Source: Amycolatopsis sp. QT-25 (GTDB lineage: Bacteria; Actinomycetota; Actinomycetes; Mycobacteriales; Pseudonocardiaceae). Taken from it: a stretch of 64,000 nucleotides of DNA. Below, piece by piece: positions 58,917-64,000 of this stretch (positions are counted from its first letter, which is position 1; each line of letters starts with the position of its first letter). Under the pieces are notes generated by a model. It had not been told where the DNA came from and ran no database searches. It saw only the letters and a list, made by a program, of their open reading frames with translations. A program made the position numbers and the translations under genes. Location: contig NZ_CP120210.1 in NCBI RefSeq assembly GCF_029369745.1, positions 7,502,001 through 7,566,000 of the forward strand, written 5' to 3'.

Positions 58917-58950
58917 TCAGGGGGCGAGCGCGGTAGCGCCCACCCCCTGA
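58917..58950 (-). terminator. Intercistronic hairpin between oppA and oppB
   Basis: TCAGGGGG and CCCCCTGA arms (58917-58924 with 58943-58950), plus inner complementarity. Such hairpins after a solute-binding gene usually protect the upstream mRNA and allow more binding protein than permease. Confidence 0.5.
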
Positions 58951-58968
58951 GCCACTAGTGGTCGAGGA

Positions 58969-60642
58969 TCAGTTGACCGTGACGGTGTAGAAGCGCTCGT
59001 CGGTCAGCGGGCTGGCCACCAGGCCCTTCACCTTCGGGCCCACGACGATCGCCGGGGGGCCGTAGGAGATCGGGATGGCGGGCAGGTAATCCATGATCTG
59101 CTTGTTGACTTCCTGGTACGCCTTGGTGTGCGCCTCACCGGCGGGTGCGGCGTCCGCGGCGGCGAGGGCGCTGAACAGCTCGGCGTTGGCGAAACCGAAC
59201 TCCGCCTTCTCGCGGCCGAAGAACGTGCCGACGAAGTTACCGGCGTCGTTGTAGTCACCGGTCCAGCCGAGCAGGTGCACGTCTTGCTTGCCCGCCTTCT
59301 GGACGTCGTCCTTGTAGCCACCGTTCCACGGCTTGGCGATCGGCTCGACCTTGATGCCCATCGCCTTCATGTCCTCGGACAGCGAGGTGAAGATGTCGGC
59401 CGGGTTCGGCATGTACGGCCGGGTGACCTCGGTCGGGTAGTAGAACTTGAGGGTCATGCCCTCGGCGCCGGCCTCCTTCAGCAGGTCTTTCGCCTTCTGA
59501 AGGTTGTAGTCGTACTTGGTGACGTTCTCGTTGTAGCCGTCGATCGCCTTCGGCACGAACTGCGTCGCGGTTTCGGCGCCCTCGGGGAGCTTCGACTTCA
59601 CGAACTGCTCACGGTTGAGGCCGTAGGCCAGCGCCTGGCGGACCTTGAGGTCCTTCAGCTTCGGGTTGTTCTTCTGGTTGATGCCCAGGTACAGGATGTT
59701 GAACGAGGGGCGGATGAGCACCTGCTCACCGTCGTTGCGCAGCAGGCCGTAGTCCGCGGGCGACGGGTAGTCGTAGCCCTGGATGTCGCCGGCCTTGAGC
59801 GCCTGCTTGCGGGCGTTCTCGTCCGGGATGACCTTGAAGACCAGCTTGTCCAGCTTGGCCGTCTGGGTCGGCGAGTCGGTGGCCTTGACCAGCGTGATCT
59901 CACCCTTGGCCTGGTCCCAGCTCTCGAACTTGAACGGGCCGGTGCCGGTCGGGTGCTTCAGCGCGTACTCCGGGTAGGAGAACGAGTCACCGCTCTGGGT
60001 GACGGCGTCGGCGTTGTACTTCTTCAGCGCGTCCGGGCTCTGCATGGACAGCGACGGAAGGGTGAAGGCCGCCGGGAAGGCGCCCTTGGCCTTGTTCAGG
60101 TTCAGGACGGCGGTGGACTCGTCCTTGGCCTGGCAATCCTTGTAGACCGGGTCGCCGGAAGCGTCGCCCTCGTTCTTGGCGAAGCCCTCGAAGACGTCGC
60201 CGTAGTAGATCATCTGGCTCTGGGCGGCGGCGCCCTTCATGTTGAACATGCGGTTGAAGTTGAAGCAGACCGCTTCGGCGTTGAACGGGGTGCCGTCGTG
60301 GAACTTCACGCCCTTCTTCAGGGTGAAGGTCCAGGTCTTGCCGTCGTTGCTGCCTTCCCACTTCTCCGCCAGGCCCGGCTCGAGGTCCGCGGTCCCCGGC
60401 TTGTTCATGATCAGCGTGTCCATCATCTGGCGGATGATGCGGAAGGTCTCACCGTCGTCGTTGAAGAGCGGGTCGAACGTCTTCGGGTTACCGGCGGCCC
60501 CGAAGACCATGGTGCCTCCCGAGCCACCCCCTGCGCCTTCTTCACGCTTCGAATCGGCACAGGCGGAAATGGAGACCGCGAGTGCGCCGGCAAGCCCGAT
60601 CAGGGCCACACGGCGTGCTCGGGTCACCCGCAGTTGCTGCAT
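58969..60642 (-). CDS. oppA: Oligopeptide ABC transporter solute-binding lipoprotein
   Basis: 557 aa from ATG 60642 with AAGGGG upstream. Lipoprotein signal ALIGLAGALAVSISACADS, with the lipidated cysteine about residue 28. Family 5 binding protein pattern: GAAGNPKTFDPLFNDDGETF, WTFTLKKGVKFHDGTPFNAE, and VRQALAYGLNREQFVKSKLP. Binds peptides or related solutes outside the membrane and delivers them to the permeases encoded downstream. Confidence 0.92.
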   Translation of the reverse strand: MQQLRVTRARRVALIGLAGALAVSISACADSKREEGAGGGSGGTMVFGAAGNPKTFDPLFNDDGETFRIIRQMMDTLIMNKPGTADLEPGLAEKWEGSNDGKTWTFTLKKGVKFHDGTPFNAEAVCFNFNRMFNMKGAAAQSQMIYYGDVFEGFAKNEGDASGDPVYKDCQAKDESTAVLNLNKAKGAFPAAFTLPSLSMQSPDALKKYNADAVTQSGDSFSYPEYALKHPTGTGPFKFESWDQAKGEITLVKATDSPTQTAKLDKLVFKVIPDENARKQALKAGDIQGYDYPSPADYGLLRNDGEQVLIRPSFNILYLGINQKNNPKLKDLKVRQALAYGLNREQFVKSKLPEGAETATQFVPKAIDGYNENVTKYDYNLQKAKDLLKEAGAEGMTLKFYYPTEVTRPYMPNPADIFTSLSEDMKAMGIKVEPIAKPWNGGYKDDVQKAGKQDVHLLGWTGDYNDAGNFVGTFFGREKAEFGFANAELFSALAAADAAPAGEAHTKAYQEVNKQIMDYLPAIPISYGPPAIVVGPKVKGLVASPLTDERFYTVTVN

Positions 60643-61167
60643 CTGGCACCCCTTGAGGAGATATTCGGTGTTAGGCACCGTCGGCGTCGATCGGTCGAAA
60701 CTCGAACTTCGCGGACGATCGGTGTGCCCGCCGACACTAGCGGGAACTCGGCCCGCACTTAAGCACGCGAGGTTACGATCGCGCTACACGACGGCCAATA
60801 CGACCGCAAAGTGTCCGCAATTCTGGACGGAGTGTAATCAATTCCGGACCACTAACGCGCAGAGTGCCGGGTCACTGACTCAACTGGGTGCTTACCGCTA
60901 CGTCCAATGGGTCACTGACGAAACAGGACATCCGTGGGTATCGGGTCGCGGTTCGTGAGTGGTACGGCTGTCCGGCCGGAGACACTTTCGTGAGTGGTAA
61001 AACTTGCCGCTTCAGTACATGAAGGCCCCTTCCTTGCGCCTAGGTACAGGAAGGGGGCCTTCATGTACTTCGGCAGGGGTGGGGGCGGGCTTTGGCGGCT
61101 GCGCCGGTGCGCCTGGAGCGGGCGTGGGGTCACGCGAAACCGCTCCCTCACACCCCACCGGTATGAC
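60643..61167. promoter_or_regulatory. Upstream region of the ABC operon with short repeats
   Basis: About 525 bases without a gene. They should contain the operon promoter. Two direct repeats stand out: GGGTCACTGAC at 60869 and 60909 (40 bp apart) and TTCGTGAGTGGTA at 60952 and 60987. Palindromic element copy C lies at 61014. Confidence 0.45.
61014..61069. repeat. Palindromic intergenic element, copy C
   Basis: AGTACATGAAGGCCCCTTCC on the left arm (one C shorter than copy B) and AGGAAGGGGGCCTTCATGTA on the right (61048-61069). Loop TTGCGCCTAGGTAC is nearly identical to copy B. Lies between the ABC operon and the kinase gene. Confidence 0.8.
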
Positions 61168-61683
61168 CTACCACTCGTGAGAAGTGAGCACTCGGTCCGC
61201 CGCGGCCCTGGTCCCGTCCACGGCGAACCAGCCCCGCTCGAACAGTTGCCAACGCCGCAGGTGCGCACGGGAGTCCTCGCCGTCCCGGCCCGTCGCGCGG
61301 TCGAGGCGTTCGGCCTCGCTGCCGCCGTCGAGCCAGGTCAGCAGCGACAACGACGGCCGGATCCGCGCGCGGCCACTGGAAACACCTTCCAGCACCGCGA
61401 CGTCGGGGACCGGGATTTCGATTTCTTCACCCGGTCGTGGGGTGCCGCCGGCCCAGTCCACCCGCCGGTAGCGGCCGGGCCTGCCCGCGCGCAACGGTTC
61501 CAGTACGCCGGTTTCCAGCCGAGGCCACCACGAAACGGGTTCGTCCCAGGTGGCGAACTCGTCGGTGCTCACCAGCACCACGCGGATCCCGCGGCCGCCG
61601 AGTTCGGCCACGATCTTCCCGGCCAGTGTGGACTTCCCGGAGCCGGACGGGCCGTCGACGGCGAGCACGCGGACGCCGCCCAA
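61168..61683 (-). CDS. P-loop kinase, uridine-kinase family
   Basis: 171 aa from TTG 61683 (read as MGGVRVLAVDGPSGSGKSTL). Walker A GPSGSGKST, DEFATWDEPVSWWPRLETGV, and an arginine-containing lid. Upstream in the same frame TLIDALLAASPRL looks like coding, so the true start may be farther up, overlapping the previous gene by about 40-60 bases; no ATG or GTG was found there. Phosphorylates a nucleoside or related metabolite; the substrate is uncertain. Confidence 0.75.
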   Translation of the reverse strand: MGGVRVLAVDGPSGSGKSTLAGKIVAELGGRGIRVVLVSTDEFATWDEPVSWWPRLETGVLEPLRAGRPGRYRRVDWAGGTPRPGEEIEIPVPDVAVLEGVSSGRARIRPSLSLLTWLDGGSEAERLDRATGRDGEDSRAHLRRWQLFERGWFAVDGTRAAADRVLTSHEW

Positions 61684-61712
61684 CCTCGGCGAGGCGGCGA
61701 GAAGGGCGTCGA

Positions 61713-62150
61713 TCAGCGTGCGCGTGCGGGGCTCACTTCGGGGAGCCCTTTGACGTTGTCGGGCGCGGCCGTCTTCGCTTCGAGCGCGGCGACGCGTTCT
61801 TCCAGATCACGCTGGGCGTCGGCGAGTTCGCAGCGGAGCAGCGCGATCTCCTCGACGGAGGTCCGGACCTCCTCTTCGAGATGCCCGACCTCGGTCGACA
61901 GATGCAGCGCGACCAGTGCGAGCACCACACCGGCCAAGAGGAAGACGAAGTTCGACGGCGTCTGCACGCCGGTCACCCTGGCCAGGAAGTCGGCGGCCTG
62001 CGGAACGAGGGCGAGCACCACCACGCCGACGGCGACGACGAGCCAGACACCCGCGTACTTTTCCCGCAGTTTCCGCCGTCGCATCATCTCGAGGACGACG
62101 AACAGCACGAGACAGGCGACGACGATGCTGAGAATGCGCCAGCCAGCCAT
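61713..62150 (-). CDS. DUF2304-type membrane protein
   Basis: 145 aa from ATG 62150. Three membrane helices (ILSIVVACLVLFVVLEMMRR; VWLVVAVGVVVLALVPQAAD; NFVFLLAGVVLALVALHLS) and a cytoplasmic coiled coil (ELADAQRDLEERVAALEAKT). This family is regularly encoded next to a polyprenol-phosphate glycosyltransferase, as here, and may assist it in the membrane. Confidence 0.8.
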   Translation of the reverse strand: MAGWRILSIVVACLVLFVVLEMMRRRKLREKYAGVWLVVAVGVVVLALVPQAADFLARVTGVQTPSNFVFLLAGVVLALVALHLSTEVGHLEEEVRTSVEEIALLRCELADAQRDLEERVAALEAKTAAPDNVKGLPEVSPARAR

Positions 62151-62162
62151 GATCAGCTCCTT

Positions 62163-62906
62163 TTACGCCGAATCCGACGAGTCGACGGCGGGGCGGCGGC
62201 GCACCAGCGCCAGCAGCAGGGCGAGTCCGGCGCGGCCGAGATAAACGGCCGACTTGACCGGCGAATGGCTCGGCGTTCCGGCCGCCCGTTCGCGCATGAT
62301 CACCGGGATTTCCTTGATCTTCAGTTCGGCCCGGATCGCCATCACCAGCGATTCGACCGTGTCACCGAGGTATTCGGCCGGATAGTACCCCGCGAACAGT
62401 TTGATCGCCTTCGGACCCATCGCCTTGAACCCGGAGGTCACGTCGGTGAGCTTGGTCTTCCCGAGCCGGGAGAAAACGATCGAGAGCGCGACCATCGCGT
62501 ATTTCCGCGGGCCGCTCGCCTTGTACGAACCCTTGCCCGCGAACCGCGAGCCGATCGCGATGTCGGCGTCGTCGAGCGCGTCCAGCAGGGCGGCGACCTC
62601 TTCGGGATCGTGCTGACCGTCCGCGTCCACCTGCACGACGACGTCGTAGCCGCGAGCGGCCGCGTACCGGAAACCGGTGCGCATCGCCCCGCCGACGCCG
62701 AGGTTCACCGCCAGGCGGGCCACCTCCGCGCCCGCCGCACGGGCGAGCTTGGCCGTTTCGTCGGACGAGCCGTCGTCGACGACCAGCACGTCCATACCCG
62801 GCAAGGACTGCTTGACCTGGGAAATGACCGCGGCGACACTGGCCTGCTCGTTCAACGCCGGCATCACGATGAGTACGCGGCGGGTGGTCACGGACGTACT
62901 GGACAC
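62163..62906 (-). CDS. Family 2 glycosyltransferase (polyprenol-phosphate sugar synthase type)
   Basis: 247 aa from ATG 62906. GT-A fold: VLIVMPALNEQASVAAVISQ, VLVVDDGSSDETAKLARAAG, VVQVDADGQHDPEEVAALLD (DXD motif), IGSRFAGKGSY and DVTSGFKAMG. Related to dolichyl/polyprenyl-phosphate mannosyl- or glucosyltransferases that load a sugar on a lipid carrier for cell-wall glycans. Operon-like spacing with the DUF2304 and membrane-protein genes. Confidence 0.88.
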   Translation of the reverse strand: MSSTSVTTRRVLIVMPALNEQASVAAVISQVKQSLPGMDVLVVDDGSSDETAKLARAAGAEVARLAVNLGVGGAMRTGFRYAAARGYDVVVQVDADGQHDPEEVAALLDALDDADIAIGSRFAGKGSYKASGPRKYAMVALSIVFSRLGKTKLTDVTSGFKAMGPKAIKLFAGYYPAEYLGDTVESLVMAIRAELKIKEIPVIMRERAAGTPSHSPVKSAVYLGRAGLALLLALVRRRPAVDSSDSA

Positions 62907-62923
62907 TGGATCACTCTATCTTC

Positions 62924-64000
62924 TTACTGGCCGTGAGCGGTGTCGGACCCGGCGGGTGCGCCGGCGGCGACCACACCTTGCTGACCTTCGATTTCGTAAA
63001 CCGACGCGTCGGGGTTCTGGAAGACGCGTTTGAAACCCGGTGTGATGTCGAGCCGCTGGAGGCCCACCGCGGACTGCGCGTTGACAGCCACCTTGCCCTT
63101 GCCGACGAGCACGTAGCGCACCTTGAGGTCGGTGAGCGCCTCGCGGACGCGCGGCTCGCGGTTGATGTCGTTCAGGAAGACGCTGAGCCAGCCCGCCTTC
63201 GTGGTGAACTCGGCGCCGTAGTTGGTCCACTCGACCGGCTGAACCCCCGAAAGGGCGTACATCCACACCGAGCCGTCGGCCCTGTCGTTCATCACGCGCT
63301 CGCCCGGCACGACGTGCTTGCCCAGCCAGGCGTAGGCCTCTTCCTCGCCCTTGCTGACCGAGGGACCTTCGCCGTAGTTCATCGCGAGCCGCGCGGAGTT
63401 TCGGCCGATGTAGCCGCCCCTGCTCAGCACCGTGACGACCAGGCCGACCACCAGTGCGCCCGCGATGGCCGCGGTGAACGGGTTCAGACCGGGTTTGCGC
63501 TCGCCGAGCTTCTCGGCGATCTTGCCCGACATGGTGTGCACGAACTCGCCGAACGCGACCGCGCCGGCCAGCGGCACGAGCGCGCCGATCCGCCAATGGT
63601 CGTTGTAGAACACGCCGGTCAGGGTGTGGATGAGCGGGGACTCCATCGAGATCGTCGCGGCGAACAAGCCGCCGAGTACGACGTACGCGCCGACCATCCA
63701 GAGCATCCGCCGGTGCTTGACCAGGAAGAACACGCCGATGATCGCCGGGATGCCGATCCACCACTGCGGGAACGAAGCCATCGGCGAGAACGTGATGGTC
63801 TGCCCGAACGCGCCGGACACACTGGTCTCCGACGCCCAGAACGCGCTCGTCACGCCGCCCGCGTTGTAGAGCGCGGGAAGAACTTGAGGCACGCCGAGCA
63901 CGACAGCCAGCCCGATCGTGGCCACCAGCGAAGTGGCGCTTCGGCGCCAGCTGATCTTCTCGAAGCGGAACAGCACCGCGAGCAGGATCAGCAGGAAGTA
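62924..64000 (-). CDS. Integral membrane protein, C-terminal part (cut by window edge)
   Basis: Open to the right edge: the 8 codons before the GTG at 63976 (YFLLILLA) continue the same hydrophobic helix, so the start lies outside. Several membrane helices (LVATIGLAVVLGVPQVLPAL; WWIGIPAIIGVFFLVKHRRM; AIAGALVVGLVVTVLSRGGY) are followed by a C-terminal soluble domain of about 130 residues (GKHVVPGERVMNDRADGSVW). It resembles large actinobacterial membrane proteins found beside cell-wall glycosyltransferases. Function not assigned. Confidence 0.8.
   Translation of the reverse strand, partial: YFLLILLAVLFRFEKISWRRSATSLVATIGLAVVLGVPQVLPALYNAGGVTSAFWASETSVSGAFGQTITFSPMASFPQWWIGIPAIIGVFFLVKHRRMLWMVGAYVVLGGLFAATISMESPLIHTLTGVFYNDHWRIGALVPLAGAVAFGEFVHTMSGKIAEKLGERKPGLNPFTAAIAGALVVGLVVTVLSRGGYIGRNSARLAMNYGEGPSVSKGEEEAYAWLGKHVVPGERVMNDRADGSVWMYALSGVQPVEWTNYGAEFTTKAGWLSVFLNDINREPRVREALTDLKVRYVLVGKGKVAVNAQSAVGLQRLDITPGFKRVFQNPDASVYEIEGQQGVVAAGAPAGSDTAHGQ

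Overview
The window is high-GC actinobacterial chromosome, most likely Amycolatopsis or a close relative in the Pseudonocardiales. The grounds are strong GC bias at third codon positions, an overlapping aspartokinase/aspartate-semialdehyde dehydrogenase pair near leuA, GTG-rich starts, a CGNR zinc-finger regulator and MmyB-type regulators. No tRNA, rRNA or CRISPR array was seen.

Host DNA on the left (1-2740) holds the start of a catalase, a divergent MFS exporter, a small lipoprotein and the 3' part of rtcB (RNA ligase). From 2740 to 39087 a complete-looking temperate siphovirus genome of about 36.3 kb is integrated inside rtcB. The two junctions share 11 bp (TAGTTGTGGTG), and those bases encode the conserved His-His-Asn-Tyr of RtcB. 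The N-terminal 270 codons lie at the right end and the C-terminal 126 codons at the left, so the lysogen has a split rtcB that precise excision would restore.

Prophage layout. (a) Left-end plus-strand accessory block, 2811-7434: a GT-C mannosyltransferase-like membrane protein, a 78-aa protein, an XRE regulator under a perfect palindrome, and a train of small overlapping genes. (b) Lysis, tail, head and packaging genes on the minus strand, 27480 down to 7583: HNH nuclease, zinc-ribbon protein, P-loop kinase, putative small terminase, TerL, portal, prohead protease, capsid, connectors, two paralogous tail proteins, tail chaperones with a -1 frameshift, tape measure, Dit, Gp37-like and minor tail proteins, coiled-coil and collagen-like membrane proteins, endolysin and holin. 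A plus-strand membrane gene (13088-13783) interrupts the tail genes. (c) An orphan plus-strand gene, 27795-28754. (d) A tightly coupled minus-strand early operon, 36437 down to 28758, including an HNH replication-type protein, a motorless FtsK-gamma protein and an SsgA-like protein. (e) The switch: divergent Cro-like and CI-like genes separated by TCTGCA sites phased at 10 bp. (f) A small membrane protein and a tyrosine integrase next to attR.

Host DNA on the right (39088-64000) carries the rtcB 5' part, asd and ask, a nitroreductase, a DHA2-type exporter with a divergent regulator, leuA with a leucine-codon leader and attenuator hairpin, a peroxiredoxin-like gene divergent from a TetR gene with two operators, LysR and EamA genes, an Erm-type rRNA methyltransferase, a decayed SDR gene, a CGNR regulator, an NmrA-like protein, a five-gene oligopeptide ABC operon, and the edge of a glycosyltransferase/membrane-protein cluster. 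Three copies of a roughly 57-60 bp palindromic element sit between host genes.

Most functions rest on motifs and gene order read by eye. No database search was run, so family names are recognitions rather than search results.
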